In this document: positions 48,895 to 58,078 of the stretch, one piece after another
Numbering within the stretch: the stretch's first letter is position 1
How the letters are laid out: each line of letters opens with the position of its first letter
Made by a program: the position numbers and the translations under genes
The notes under the pieces: model-generated
What the model saw: only the letters and a program-made list of their open reading frames with translations
What the model was told of the DNA's origin: nothing
The model's database searches: none
From: Halomonas ventosae
GTDB taxonomy: Bacteria > Pseudomonadota > Gammaproteobacteria > Pseudomonadales > Halomonadaceae
Assembly (NCBI RefSeq): GCF_004361885.1
Contig: NZ_SNWH01000008.1
Coordinates: 1-64,000, forward strand
Reading direction: 5' to 3'
DNA length: 64,000 nucleotides

Positions 48895-49587
48895 ATGAAA
48901 CAGCCCAATTCCCAGCCCGCCAGCGAGCTGATGCTGCGCGAGACCGCCTCCCAGACCGCCGGGCCCTACGTCCACATCGGCCTGGCCCTGGCCGCGGCCG
49001 GCATCCCGACACGTGACGAGGAGATCTGGAACGAGATGGCCAGACCCGAAGCCGAGGGCGAGCACATCGAGATCGTCGGTACCGTGATCGACGGCAACGG
49101 CGACCTGGTGCGCGACGCCTTCCTCGAGGCCTGGCAGGCGGACAGCAAGGGCGTCTACCAGCGCGAGTACGACCTCGCGAAGCCGTTCAACAGCTTCGGG
49201 CGCACCGCCACCACCTTCGAGCATGGCAGCGAGTGGACCCTCAGGACCGTCAAGCCCGGTCGCGTGCGGGTGGATGGCATCGACGAGGAACACGGTGCCA
49301 TCGACGACAAGGAGAACGACCTGGCGAGTGCCCGCAGCGCCCTGCTGATGGCCCCGCATATCAACCTGACCCTCTTCGCCCGCGGCATCAATATCCACCT
49401 GCAGACCCGCCTCTACTTCGAGGATGAGCCCGAGGCGAATGCCGAGTGCCCGGTGCTCTCGCGCATCGAGTCACCGGCCCGCCGCCAGACCCTGATCGCC
49501 AGGCGCGAGGAGGCCGACGGCAAGGTGCGCTATCGCTTCGACATTCGCCTGCAGGGCGAGGGCGAAACGGTATTCTTTGATATCTAG
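48895..49587 (+). CDS. pcaG: Protocatechuate 3,4-dioxygenase alpha subunit
   Basis: A 230-residue partner of PcaH with the same intradiol-dioxygenase fold but without the iron ligands. Recognisable parts are SQTAGPYVHIGLA and DAFLEAWQADSKGVY, and RINIHLQTRLYFEDE-like sequence near residue 165. The ATG at 48895 is used; the open frame continues back to a GTG at 48871. Confidence 0.93.
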   Translation: MKQPNSQPASELMLRETASQTAGPYVHIGLALAAAGIPTRDEEIWNEMARPEAEGEHIEIVGTVIDGNGDLVRDAFLEAWQADSKGVYQREYDLAKPFNSFGRTATTFEHGSEWTLRTVKPGRVRVDGIDEEHGAIDDKENDLASARSALLMAPHINLTLFARGINIHLQTRLYFEDEPEANAECPVLSRIESPARRQTLIARREEADGKVRYRFDIRLQGEGETVFFDI

Positions 49588-49623
49588 ACGCGTTGACGCC
49601 TGATCGGGCGCGCGCCCCACACG

Positions 49624-49660
49624 AGGCCCCGCCATCCCGATGAGGAGGACGGGGCCTTCT
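49624..49660 (+). terminator. Terminator after pcaHG
   Basis: AGGCCCCG (49624-49631) pairs with CGGGGCCT (49650-49657) across an 18-base loop and is followed by TCTCCTTCT. It lies 36 bases after the pcaG stop in the convergent gap and may also serve the opposite strand. Confidence 0.55.
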
Positions 49661-49705
49661 CCTTCTGCGCGCATCATGGATGATCATCTTCTGCTTGTGC
49701 CTTTC

Positions 49706-50515
49706 TCAGTGGGTCACTCGCCAGTAGAACATTCCCGCTTGCTTGCCGAGGATGGTGGCCGATATATGGCACTCACTGGGCTTGGCCGCCAGGCCGTAGC
49801 AGACGTGCAGCGGCAACAGATGCTCTTCCCGGGGATGGCAGAAACGGGCATGGGGCGCGCGCTCCCAATGGCGCAGCCGCTCGGTTCGCTCGGTTTCCTC
49901 GATTCGTGTATCGCGACAGGTCGCCTCGAGCCATTCTTCGAAGGCCTGGTTACGCACTTGCGTGTCCGGGGTGCTGGGTGCGAAGAACGCCTGCATGTTG
50001 TGGAACGAGAATCCAGAGCCGATCACCAGCAGGTTGTCGACCTCCAGCGCCTGCAAGGCACGGCCCATCGCCAGGTGCGTCTCGGCGTCCAGGCTGTCGA
50101 CCAGGGAGAGCTGCACGCAGGGAATGTCCGCCTCCGGATACATCAGCTTGAGGGGGACGAACAGCCCGTGGTCGAAGCCGCGCCGGTCATCGAGCCGCGC
50201 CGACATCCCGGCCTGCTCCAGCGCCTGGTGGATCTGCTGTGCCAGCGCCGGCGCACCGGGGCAGGGATAGGTGATTTCGTAGGACTCGGGCGGAAAACCC
50301 GAGTAGTCATGGATCAGGGTCGGATTGGCCCCCGAAGTGATTGTCGGGACCGGCGCTTCCCAGTGGGCGCTGATGACCAGGATGGCGGACGGCCTGCGCA
50401 ACTGACCGGCGATCACTTGGAGACGCTCTACCATCTCGCGGTGGCCCGGATCCCCCAATAGCGGCATCGGACCGCCGCCATGGGAGATGAAGAGAACATC
50501 GGTGGGGGTGGTCAT
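49706..50515 (-). CDS. Class III extradiol (LigB/DODA-type) dioxygenase
   Basis: A 269-residue protein of the YgiD/4,5-DOPA dioxygenase family. VLFISHGGGPMPLL at the N-terminus and VISAHWEAP near residue 48 supply metal-binding histidines, and FDHGLFVPLKLMYP near 115 the next. It could open catecholic rings, but homologous enzymes act on varied substrates, and protocatechuate is already handled by PcaHG here. The start at 50515 has GGGAG before it. Its role in this cluster is unclear. Confidence 0.8.
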   Translation of the reverse strand: MTTPTDVLFISHGGGPMPLLGDPGHREMVERLQVIAGQLRRPSAILVISAHWEAPVPTITSGANPTLIHDYSGFPPESYEITYPCPGAPALAQQIHQALEQAGMSARLDDRRGFDHGLFVPLKLMYPEADIPCVQLSLVDSLDAETHLAMGRALQALEVDNLLVIGSGFSFHNMQAFFAPSTPDTQVRNQAFEEWLEATCRDTRIEETERTERLRHWERAPHARFCHPREEHLLPLHVCYGLAAKPSECHISATILGKQAGMFYWRVTH

Positions 50516-50680
50516 GGTTGTCGCTCCCTGGTTCACGTCTGAACTCGCTGAAACCCTGACGGCAAAACGATGCGCATGCACTGCCGGTTGCGCTTGTTAT
50601 CGATGATTCCGTTCATGCTGCCCCTGGGGCTGCTGGCCGGCAAGGCATGGTGCGTCGTCGTCGCCTAGGTGGCAGCTCCT

Positions 50681-51151
50681 TTACCCCGCCTGGCGTATCG
50701 GCACTCGGCTGAGGTGGTTGTTCTCGTCGGCAATGCGTGTCAGCAGTCGGCACAGGGCCTCCCGCTCGCTCTCGCTCAAGGGCGCGAGGATCTCCTCTTG
50801 TACCTCGTCCACGGCCGGCTCGGCGGCGTGGCGTAGCCGTTCGCCCTCCGCGGTCAGGGTCACCAGCATGGAGCGGCGATCCTCCGGGTTGCGGCGTCGG
50901 GTCACCAGGCCACGCTCCTCCAGCTTGCGCACCACCACGGCCACGGTATTGCGATCCAGTGCCGTATGGCCGCCCAGGGTGATCTGGTCGACCGGCCCCT
51001 TCTCCTCGAGCGCGCAGAGCAGGATGTACTGCAGTTGGGTCAGGTGGTAGGCCTCGCACTTGCGCAGGAAGATGGCGACGCTGATCTGGTGGCAGCGCCG
51101 CAGCAGGTTGCCGGGCAGGGCGCTGGCCTGGGAGAGGGGGGCTCCGGTCAT
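50681..51151 (-). CDS. MarR family regulator, MobR-like
   Basis: A 156-residue winged-helix repressor. YHLTQLQYILLCALEEKGPVDQ leads into the DNA-binding helix region (DRNTVAVVVRKLEERGLV) and the wing RRRNPEDRRSMLVTLT. In Comamonas a MarR-type protein, MobR, represses mobA until 3-hydroxybenzoate binds. This gene lies just downstream of the TRAP operon that is divergent from mobA here, so the same role is likely. Candidate operators are at 54181-54323. Confidence 0.75.
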   Translation of the reverse strand: MTGAPLSQASALPGNLLRRCHQISVAIFLRKCEAYHLTQLQYILLCALEEKGPVDQITLGGHTALDRNTVAVVVRKLEERGLVTRRRNPEDRRSMLVTLTAEGERLRHAAEPAVDEVQEEILAPLSESEREALCRLLTRIADENNHLSRVPIRQAG

Positions 51152-51293
51152 GTTCTCGCTCGTCTCGCAGGGGGGAAGGAAACCGGCGCGGTCGCGTTCG
51201 TGGCGCCGGCCGCCTCGGGCATGCCACCTTAGCAGAGGGTGCCCTGCTGGGCATCTGGCACCGGTGGCTCCTCGGGTGCGCCGGGAGGCAAGG

Positions 51294-52553
51294 CTAGCGG
51301 AAGACGCTGACCAGCCAGGGATTGAAGATGGTCGCCAGGATCACCAGGCAGGCCGCCAGCACGAAGGGAAAGATCCACTTGGTGATGCGCGGCAGGCTGA
51401 CGTTGCTGATCGCCGAGGCGACGTAGAGGCCGGCCCCCACCGGCGGGGTCAGCAGCCCCAGGCTCAGGGTCATGCAGGTGACGATGCCGAAGTGGATGGG
51501 GTCGATGCCGTAGCTCTGCTGGGCCACCGGCAGCAGGATCGGTACCAGGATGATCAGCGCGGCGATGCCGTCGAGCACCATGCCCACCACGATCAGCATC
51601 ACAAATACCAGCAGCATGAACACCAGTGGGCTCTCGGTGGTGCCCTGCATCAGCCCGGCCACCTGCTGGGGAATCTGGTTGTAGATCAGCACCCAGCCGA
51701 AGGCCTTGGCGGCGGCGATCAGGAACAGCACGATGGACGTGTTACGCGCCGTCCGTCTGAGCACGCCGGGGAACTGTCCCCACCTGAGCTCACGGAAGAA
51801 CAGGCCGCCGAGGATCAGCGCCATCAGGGTCGCCACGGCGGCGGATTCCGTCGGTGTGACGATGCCGAAGGCGATGCCGCCGACGATGACCAGCGGGATG
51901 CTCAGGGTGAGCAGGGCGCCGCGTGTGGCCTTCCACAGCGGGATGCTGGCCCGCTCCTCGACCGCCTTGCTGCGTGCCCGCCCGGCGAGCAGGGCGATCA
52001 GGCCGTTGATCAGCACGAACAGCACCAGGCCCGGGAGGATGCCCCCCATGAACATCGCGCCGATCGAGACCTGGGCGATGACCCCGTAGATGATGAAGAC
52101 CATCGAGGGGGGGATGATCGGGCCCAGCAGGCCGGACCCCGCCGTCAGGGCGGCTGCGAAGCCCTTGTCGTAGCCGTCGCGTTCCATCTCCGGGGTCATC
52201 ACCCGACTCATGATGGCGATCTGTGCGGTCGCCGAACCCATGATCGAGGCCAGCATCAGGTTCGAGGTCAGGGAGACATAGGCGATGCTGTGGGGAACCC
52301 AGGAGAACCAGGCGCGGGCTGCGGTGATGATCCGCCGGGTGATCCCTCCCTCGTTCATGATCTCGCCGAGCAGGATGAAGAGCGGGATCGCCAGCAGGTC
52401 GAAGACCTCCAGCGAGCCGAAGATCACCTGGGGCAGGTTCTCCAGCAGCCGGTAGTTGCCGGACGCGACGACGAAGGTGAAGGTCGAGGCGAGCAGCACG
52501 AAGGCGATGGGCATGCCGAGCAGCATGAACAGCAGGAAGGCAGCGAGCGTCAT
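51294..52553 (-). CDS. dctM: TRAP transporter large permease (DctM)
   Basis: A 419-residue TRAP large subunit with the usual hydrophobic profile and GLLGPIIPPSMVFIIYG near residue 135. It is the last gene of a dctPQM operon read away from mobA. The paired expression with mobA suggests uptake of 3-hydroxybenzoate or a related aromatic acid. Confidence 0.92.
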   Translation of the reverse strand: MTLAAFLLFMLLGMPIAFVLLASTFTFVVASGNYRLLENLPQVIFGSLEVFDLLAIPLFILLGEIMNEGGITRRIITAARAWFSWVPHSIAYVSLTSNLMLASIMGSATAQIAIMSRVMTPEMERDGYDKGFAAALTAGSGLLGPIIPPSMVFIIYGVIAQVSIGAMFMGGILPGLVLFVLINGLIALLAGRARSKAVEERASIPLWKATRGALLTLSIPLVIVGGIAFGIVTPTESAAVATLMALILGGLFFRELRWGQFPGVLRRTARNTSIVLFLIAAAKAFGWVLIYNQIPQQVAGLMQGTTESPLVFMLLVFVMLIVVGMVLDGIAALIILVPILLPVAQQSYGIDPIHFGIVTCMTLSLGLLTPPVGAGLYVASAISNVSLPRITKWIFPFVLAACLVILATIFNPWLVSVFR

Positions 52554-52557
52554 GCGG

Positions 52558-53076
52558 TCAATCCTCGTCGCTGACCAAGGTGAAGACCGTGCGTGAGCGG
52601 TCCGACAGCCTGGCGATGAGGTGGAAGATCGAGGTGGCGCAGAAGATCGGCACGATCAGGTAGAAGTGCCACTTGGGCCAGTCGAGGGTGATGGCGATGT
52701 CGTAGCCCACCGAGGGCGAGCGCAACCAGCCGATGGCGTACCACAGGATCACCGCCAGCATCGCCACGCAGACCAGTTCGGTCAGCCAGTAGCAGGCCCG
52801 CTGGGCTGGTGTGGGCAGCAGCCCCACGAGCATGGTCAGGCGCACATGCTGGTCGTGGTGGATCGAGATCGAGATGGCCAGGAAGGCCATCCAGATCAGG
52901 ATGTAGACGGCCAGCTCGCTGGCGAAGAAGATCGGGCTGTTCAGCACGTAGCGGGCGAAGACGTTGGCGATCAGCAGCACGCCGAAGGCCGCGATCAGCA
53001 CGCTGCAGACCAACTGCTCCAGCCCGGCCAGCCGGCGGCTCGCCTGGCTGAGCCAGGTGTCGTGTCGTGCGCTCAT
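52558..53076 (-). CDS. dctQ: TRAP transporter small permease (DctQ)
   Basis: A 172-residue four-helix TRAP small subunit, with the loop ISIHHDQHVRLTMLVGLL near residue 75 where family members have a histidine-rich turn. It is four bases from dctM and 59 bases from dctP. Confidence 0.87.
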   Translation of the reverse strand: MSARHDTWLSQASRRLAGLEQLVCSVLIAAFGVLLIANVFARYVLNSPIFFASELAVYILIWMAFLAISISIHHDQHVRLTMLVGLLPTPAQRACYWLTELVCVAMLAVILWYAIGWLRSPSVGYDIAITLDWPKWHFYLIVPIFCATSIFHLIARLSDRSRTVFTLVSDED

Positions 53077-53135
53077 GGGGATCTCCTCTCTGTCCGGGCG
53101 GGGCGCCGTCGCGCCCCGGTCGGTCTCACTCGGCG

Positions 53136-54131
53136 TCAGAGCTCGGCGGACTGCTGCTGGAAGGCCTGGATCACCGGATGCTCGCCGAAGCGCTCGTCGA
53201 AGGCCTGGTTGGCCTCGGCGAAGACGCCCTCGGCGTCCTCGAGGGTGAACACATCGATGGCCTCCTCGAGGGTGGCGAGGTTTTGCTCCTCGGCCTCGAT
53301 CTGGGCCTCGATGCCCCAGGCCAGGGCCTCGTCCATGGCCTCGTCGATGATCCGGCGCTCCTCCTCGGAGAGGGCGTCACGGGAGACTTGGCTCATCACC
53401 GAGACGGCGGGGAAGGCCATGTGGTTGGTGAGGGTGAGGTGCTCGGCGACCTCGTAGAAGCCGGAGCCCACCAGGGCGTCCAGGTCGATGTCCACGCCGT
53501 CGAGCATCTTGTTCTGCAGGCCCTGGTAGACGTCGGGCAGGCTCACCGGGGTGGGGCTGGCACCGGTGGCGCGCCACCAGGTGTTCATGGCGGCGAAGGG
53601 AATGATGCGGATCTTCTTGCCATCGACATCCGCCAGGCGCTCCACGCGACCATCGCGCATCAGGATGTGGCGCATGCCGGCGAAGGTGTAGCCGAAGGCG
53701 TGCAGGCCCTTTCTCTCGAGGTTCGTCAGCATCTGCTGGGCCGCCTCGGTCTCGGTGGCCTGGGCCGCCTCGGCGACGCTGTCGAACAGGAAGGGGGTGA
53801 ACCAGCCGACGATGGAGGGTTCACGCTGGCTGGTCAGGGCCGCCGTCATGAGGCCCATGTCGAGCAGCCCGGTCTCCATCTGTGAGAACATCGCCGACTC
53901 ATCGCCCAACTGGCCGGCGGGGAAGATGGCGACGGTCAACTCGCCGTCGCTCTGTTCGGCCACCGTCTCGGCGAAGCGTTCGGCGGTCTGGGTCCAGTTG
54001 TGCTGGGGCGGAGTGATGATGCCCAGGCGGAGTTCCTTGGCCAGCAGTGGTGTGCTCGCGGCCAGCAGAGAGGCGCAGAGCAGGGCCAGAGCCAGGGGAC
54101 GATAGAAGACGTGGCGTGTGGTGTTTGTCAT
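53136..54131 (-). CDS. dctP: TRAP transporter solute-binding protein (DctP)
   Basis: A 331-residue periplasmic receptor. The start at 54131 gives a signal peptide ending TPLLA; an upstream in-frame start would add thirteen residues. The core contains VDGKKIRIIPFAAMNTWWRATGASPTPVSLPDVYQGLQ, the conserved DctP ligand-binding stretch with its arginine. It is first in the operon and 281 bases from divergent mobA. Confidence 0.86.
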   Translation of the reverse strand: MTNTTRHVFYRPLALALLCASLLAASTPLLAKELRLGIITPPQHNWTQTAERFAETVAEQSDGELTVAIFPAGQLGDESAMFSQMETGLLDMGLMTAALTSQREPSIVGWFTPFLFDSVAEAAQATETEAAQQMLTNLERKGLHAFGYTFAGMRHILMRDGRVERLADVDGKKIRIIPFAAMNTWWRATGASPTPVSLPDVYQGLQNKMLDGVDIDLDALVGSGFYEVAEHLTLTNHMAFPAVSVMSQVSRDALSEEERRIIDEAMDEALAWGIEAQIEAEEQNLATLEEAIDVFTLEDAEGVFAEANQAFDERFGEHPVIQAFQQQSAEL

Positions 54132-54180
54132 TGTCGGCTCGTGAGTTGGGGTCAGGGAGGTGAGCATTCTTTGATCTGCG

Positions 54181-54323
54181 TCAGTATTGTGATCATCACA
54201 GTAATGAGCAATCATCCGAAGGTCGATACCGTGACAGCTTCCAGAACATCGAAGCGGTGGTACTGGACACGGGGGATTGGCGGAAAGTCGTATTGTCCGT
54301 CGCGACAATGATCACAATACTGA
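54181..54323. promoter_or_regulatory. Divergent mobA/TRAP control region with long inverted repeats
   Basis: TCAGTATTGTGATCAT (54181-54196) and ATGATCACAATACTGA (54308-54323) are perfect 16-base inverted copies 111 bases apart. The left copy overlaps the palindrome TGTGATCATCACA (54188-54200). Just inside the right copy, ATTGTC-N6-GACAAT (54292-54309) forms another inverted repeat. The layout fits a dimeric repressor binding at both promoters, perhaps with looping. Confidence 0.7.
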
Positions 54324-54412
54324 TTATTATCGCCGTGGCGTATTGCCGCAGCGGACTCTACCCCTGATGGTTTCTCAATAATGACCCGTGGCAGGCGGGA
54401 TGGAGCGAACAA

Positions 54413-56311
54413 ATGCAGTACTTCCTCGACGGTTACCGCAGTGGCGACCCGCGAATTCAACCCCTGGCAAAAGGGCGCAGCGAGGAGCAGCAGGGGCCGC
54501 TGCCGGAGGAGGTGGATGTACTGATTGTCGGTACCGGCCCGGCGGGGCTGCTGCTGGCCGCCCAGCTATCGACCTTCCCGGAGATCGTCACTCGCGTGGT
54601 GGAGAAGGCCGACGGCCCCCTCGAGGTGGGCCGTGCCGACGGTATCGCCTGTCGCACGGTGGAAATGTTCGAGGCCTTCGGCCTGTCCGAGAAACTGACC
54701 ACCGAGGCCTACTGGGTCAACGAGACCCACTTCTGGGGACCGGCCGCCGAGGACAAGTCGCGGATCGCCCGGCTCGGCCGCGTGCAGGACGTGCGTGATG
54801 GCCTCTCCGAGTTCCCCCACGTGATCGTCAACCAGGCCCGCCTGCTCGACTTCCTGCTGGAGTACATGCATAACTCGCCCAGCCGTCTGCAGGTCGACTA
54901 TAGCCACGAGACGCTCGAGGTGGAGGTGCCCGAGGCCCCCGACGAGCGCGTCACGGTGAGGCTCAATACCCCGGATGGCGAGAAGAGCGTCCGCGCCAGG
55001 TACGTGGTCGGCTGCGACGGCGCGCACAGCGTGGTGCGCGAGTCCATCGGCCGCCTGCCTCAGGGCCATGGTGAGGACAAGGCGTGGGGCGTGATGGACG
55101 TGCTGGCGGTGACCGACTTCCCCGACATCCGCTTCAAATGCACGATCCAGTCCGCCGCGGCGGGCAACATCCTGCTGATCCCCCGCGAGGGCGGCTACAT
55201 GGTCCGGCTCTACGTCGACATGGGCAACATCGCCCCGGACGCCTGGCTGACCAAGGAGCAGGTGCTGGCCAAGGCCCAGGCGGTACTAGCGCCCTACAGC
55301 TTCGAGGTGAAGGAGACCGCCTGGTTTTCCGTCTACCGGGTCGGTCACCGGGTTACCGACAAGTTCGATGACGTCGACGACGACCAGGTGGAGAGTCGCA
55401 CGCCGCGGGTCTTCATTGCCGGCGATGCCTGCCACACCCATACCGCCAAGGCCGGTCAGGGCATGAACGTGTCGATGCAGGACACCTTCAACCTCGGCTG
55501 GAAGCTGATCTCGGTGCTCGAGGGACGCAGCCCGGCCAGCCTGCTCCACACCTACAACGCCGAGCGCCACGTCATCGCCGAGAACCTCATCGAGATGGAT
55601 ACCCGCTGGTCGCGGGCGATCGGCGCCGCCCAGGATGCCGACGACTCGCAGGCCGCGATGAAAGGCCTGGCCGAGGTGCAGCGCCAGTTCGTCACCAACA
55701 GCGAGTTCACCGCGGGGTTCGCTACCCACTATGCGCCGGACCTGCTCACCGGCGACGACCGCCACCTGCACCTGGCGACCGGCTTCCCGCCGGGGCGCCG
55801 CTTCCATTCGGTCGAGGTGATCCGGCTCGGCGATGCCAAGCAGGTCCACCTCGGGCATGTGCATCGCGCCGACGGCCGCTGGCGGTTCTATGCCTTCGCC
55901 GACATGGTCGACCCGAGAAGCCCGGGCTCGCGCTTCAACCAGCTGATGGACTTCCTGGCCAGCGAAGCGTCACCGATCGGCCGTTTCACCCCGCAGGGGG
56001 CCGACCCGGACGCGATCTTCGACGTCCACGGCATCATCCAGCAGTCGCACCTCGAGGTGGACTGGGCCGACATGCACGAACTGCTCAAGCCGCACAAGGG
56101 GGCTCTTGGGCTGCAGGACTACCAGAAAGTCCACGCCCCGGTGCTGGGTACCGACCAGGATATCTTCGACCTGCGGGGCATTGATCGCGGCGCTGGCGCG
56201 CTGGTGGTGGTGCGCCCGGACCAGTACGTCTCCCTGGTGCTGCCGCTGGATGGCTTTGATGAGCTTAATGAGTTCTTTTCCCGCTTCATGGTGGCGCCGA
56301 GCCGAGACTGA
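54413..56311 (+). CDS. mobA: 3-hydroxybenzoate 4-monooxygenase (MobA-like)
   Basis: A 632-residue FAD monooxygenase of the phenol-hydroxylase type with a C-terminal thioredoxin-like domain. FAD motifs are VLIVGTGPAGLLLAAQL near residue 30, YVVGCDGAHSVVR near 198 and FIAGDACHTHTAKAGQGMN near 327. Many blocks match Comamonas MobA as I recall it, including ADGIACRTVEMFEAF, QAWGVMDVLAVTDFP-like sequence and DIFDLRGIDR with RPDQYV at the end. It hydroxylates 3-hydroxybenzoate to protocatechuate. GGAGCG lies before the start. Confidence 0.85.
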   Translation: MQYFLDGYRSGDPRIQPLAKGRSEEQQGPLPEEVDVLIVGTGPAGLLLAAQLSTFPEIVTRVVEKADGPLEVGRADGIACRTVEMFEAFGLSEKLTTEAYWVNETHFWGPAAEDKSRIARLGRVQDVRDGLSEFPHVIVNQARLLDFLLEYMHNSPSRLQVDYSHETLEVEVPEAPDERVTVRLNTPDGEKSVRARYVVGCDGAHSVVRESIGRLPQGHGEDKAWGVMDVLAVTDFPDIRFKCTIQSAAAGNILLIPREGGYMVRLYVDMGNIAPDAWLTKEQVLAKAQAVLAPYSFEVKETAWFSVYRVGHRVTDKFDDVDDDQVESRTPRVFIAGDACHTHTAKAGQGMNVSMQDTFNLGWKLISVLEGRSPASLLHTYNAERHVIAENLIEMDTRWSRAIGAAQDADDSQAAMKGLAEVQRQFVTNSEFTAGFATHYAPDLLTGDDRHLHLATGFPPGRRFHSVEVIRLGDAKQVHLGHVHRADGRWRFYAFADMVDPRSPGSRFNQLMDFLASEASPIGRFTPQGADPDAIFDVHGIIQQSHLEVDWADMHELLKPHKGALGLQDYQKVHAPVLGTDQDIFDLRGIDRGAGALVVVRPDQYVSLVLPLDGFDELNEFFSRFMVAPSRD

Positions 56312-56438
56312 GGTAATTGCGCGTCACCTGTGGTAATCAAGGGTGGACTGATGGCGGCGTATGCCGGTCCACCCGTTTGCGCTCGGTATGCCCCAGTAAG
56401 ACCAAAGTCGCTTTTCGTCATGGAAAAGGGGGTTTACC

Positions 56439-56482
56439 TTCGAGTCAGTTACTCGAACTGATGTTCACTCTGCGAACGGATG
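56439..56482 (+). promoter_or_regulatory. Operator region of the second aromatic-acid TRAP operon
   Basis: TTCGAGT-N5-ACTCGAA (56439-56457) is a perfect inverted repeat. Next to it, GTTCACTCTGCGAAC (56463-56477) has the GTTC-N7-GAAC spacing of the pcaB site and ends in the shared core GCGAACNNATG (56472-56482). They lie 34 to 77 bases before the dctP start. Confidence 0.65.
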
Positions 56483-56515
56483 CGCGAACACGATAACGAT
56501 ACCCGGAGGATGACC

Positions 56516-57544
56516 ATGAAGACCCAGTTCACCGCCTGTCTGCTGGCCGCGTCCATCGCCGGCCTGAGCGCCACTTCCGCCCAGTCGGCCACCACCCTGC
56601 GCATGGCACACTTCTGGCCGGGCGCCTCAGGCGTCAACCAGGATATCTTCGAGGCCTGGGCGGCCACCGTCGAGGAGGAGTCCGGCGGTGAGCTCCGGGT
56701 CGAGATATTCCCCGCCGGGACCCTGGCCAAGCCCGACTCGCTCTACGAAGCGGCGGCCAACGGCATCGCCGACATCAGTGCCACCGCCCAGGGCTATACC
56801 GCCGGGCGCTTCCCGCTGTCGCAGGTCGTCGAGTTGCCGGGAGTGGCGACCACCGCGACCCAGGGCGCCTGCGTGCTGCAGACCCTCTATGACGAGGGCC
56901 GCCTGGACGAGGAGTACGCCGATACCAAGCCGCTGTTCATGTTTACCACCGGGCCGGGTGGCATCCACACCATCGATACCGACGTCCAGGTGCCGTCCGA
57001 CCTCGAGGGGTTGCGCATCCGTCGCCCCACCGCGGTGGCGGGTGAAATGCTCGAGAACATGGGGGCGAGCCCCGTGGGCATGCCGGCGCCGGACATCTAC
57101 ACCGCCATGCAGCGCGGCGTGATCGATGGCCTGAGCTTCCCCTGGGAGGGACTCAAGGGCTTCCGCATCAACGAGCTGGTCAACTACCACACCGAGGTGC
57201 CGTTCTACACCCTGATCTTCGTGGCCACCATGAACCAGCGCGCCTACGACAACCTGAGCCCCGAGCAGCAGGCGGTGATCGACGCCAACGCCGGCATGCG
57301 GTGGGCCGAGAACGCCGGCGTCGTCTTCGATCGCCTCGATGTGGAAGGCAAGCAGGAGGCCAAGGACGCCGGCCACACCATCCGCGAGATCGACAACCCC
57401 CTCGAGCATCCGGACTGGCAGAAGCCGCTCCTGGACGGCATCGAGAGCTACCTGACACGGCTCGAGGAGCGCGGCCTGCCGGGGCGCGAGGTCTACCAGG
57501 CGGCGCTCGCCGCCAGCGAGTCCTGCGTCGCCACCCAGGAGTAA
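56516..57544 (+). CDS. dctP: TRAP transporter solute-binding protein (DctP)
   Basis: A 342-residue periplasmic receptor with a signal peptide ending SAQSA. LEGLRIRRPTAVAGEMLENMGASPVGMPAPDIYTAMQRGVIDG is the conserved ligand-binding block with the key arginine. Its sequence differs strongly from the other two receptors in the window. GGAGG stands six bases before ATG 56516. The shared IclR-type site and position before pobA suggest 4-hydroxybenzoate or protocatechuate as ligand. Confidence 0.87.
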   Translation: MKTQFTACLLAASIAGLSATSAQSATTLRMAHFWPGASGVNQDIFEAWAATVEEESGGELRVEIFPAGTLAKPDSLYEAAANGIADISATAQGYTAGRFPLSQVVELPGVATTATQGACVLQTLYDEGRLDEEYADTKPLFMFTTGPGGIHTIDTDVQVPSDLEGLRIRRPTAVAGEMLENMGASPVGMPAPDIYTAMQRGVIDGLSFPWEGLKGFRINELVNYHTEVPFYTLIFVATMNQRAYDNLSPEQQAVIDANAGMRWAENAGVVFDRLDVEGKQEAKDAGHTIREIDNPLEHPDWQKPLLDGIESYLTRLEERGLPGREVYQAALAASESCVATQE

Positions 57545-57550
57545 CGGCTG

Positions 57551-58078
57551 ATGCGCTCCTTCCTGGAACGGGCTAGTCAGTGGCTGGCCCTGTTGTGCAA
57601 GCTCGTCGCGGGCATCGCCCTGCTGGCGCTGTTGGCGGTGACCATCGCCGATGTCGGCACCCGCTATCTGTACCGGCTCACCGAGGGGGCCATCACCCTG
57701 CGTGTCTCCGGCAGCGTGGAGCTGGTCAGCTACCTGATGCTGTTCTCGCTGCTGGCGGCGATGGCGGCCAACGTGGAGAAGAGCCAGGTGGTGGTGGAGG
57801 CCTTCTCCCATGGCCTCTCGCCCACCATCAAGAACCGCCTGCATGGCGTCTATTTGCTGGGGTTCACGGCACTCGGCCTGATTCTCTTCCTCGGCCTGCT
57901 GGACTCCGCCAGTGCGGCGGCCCGCCATGGCGAGGTGACCCAGGACCTGCGCCTGCCCATGGGGCCCATCTACTCCGCGGCCGCGGGGCTGAGCCTGCTG
58001 CTGGGGCTGCGCAGCCTGGTCCATGCCGTGCTGAGCGCCGTCTTCGGTGTCGAGGGGGAGGTCTCCAGTGGGGATTGA
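57551..58078 (+). CDS. dctQ: TRAP transporter small permease (DctQ)
   Basis: A 175-residue TRAP small subunit with four hydrophobic segments and VEKSQVVVEAFSHGL, the counterpart of the conserved loop after helix two. It starts six bases after dctP and overlaps dctM by 11 bases. Confidence 0.87.
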   Translation: MRSFLERASQWLALLCKLVAGIALLALLAVTIADVGTRYLYRLTEGAITLRVSGSVELVSYLMLFSLLAAMAANVEKSQVVVEAFSHGLSPTIKNRLHGVYLLGFTALGLILFLGLLDSASAAARHGEVTQDLRLPMGPIYSAAAGLSLLLGLRSLVHAVLSAVFGVEGEVSSGD

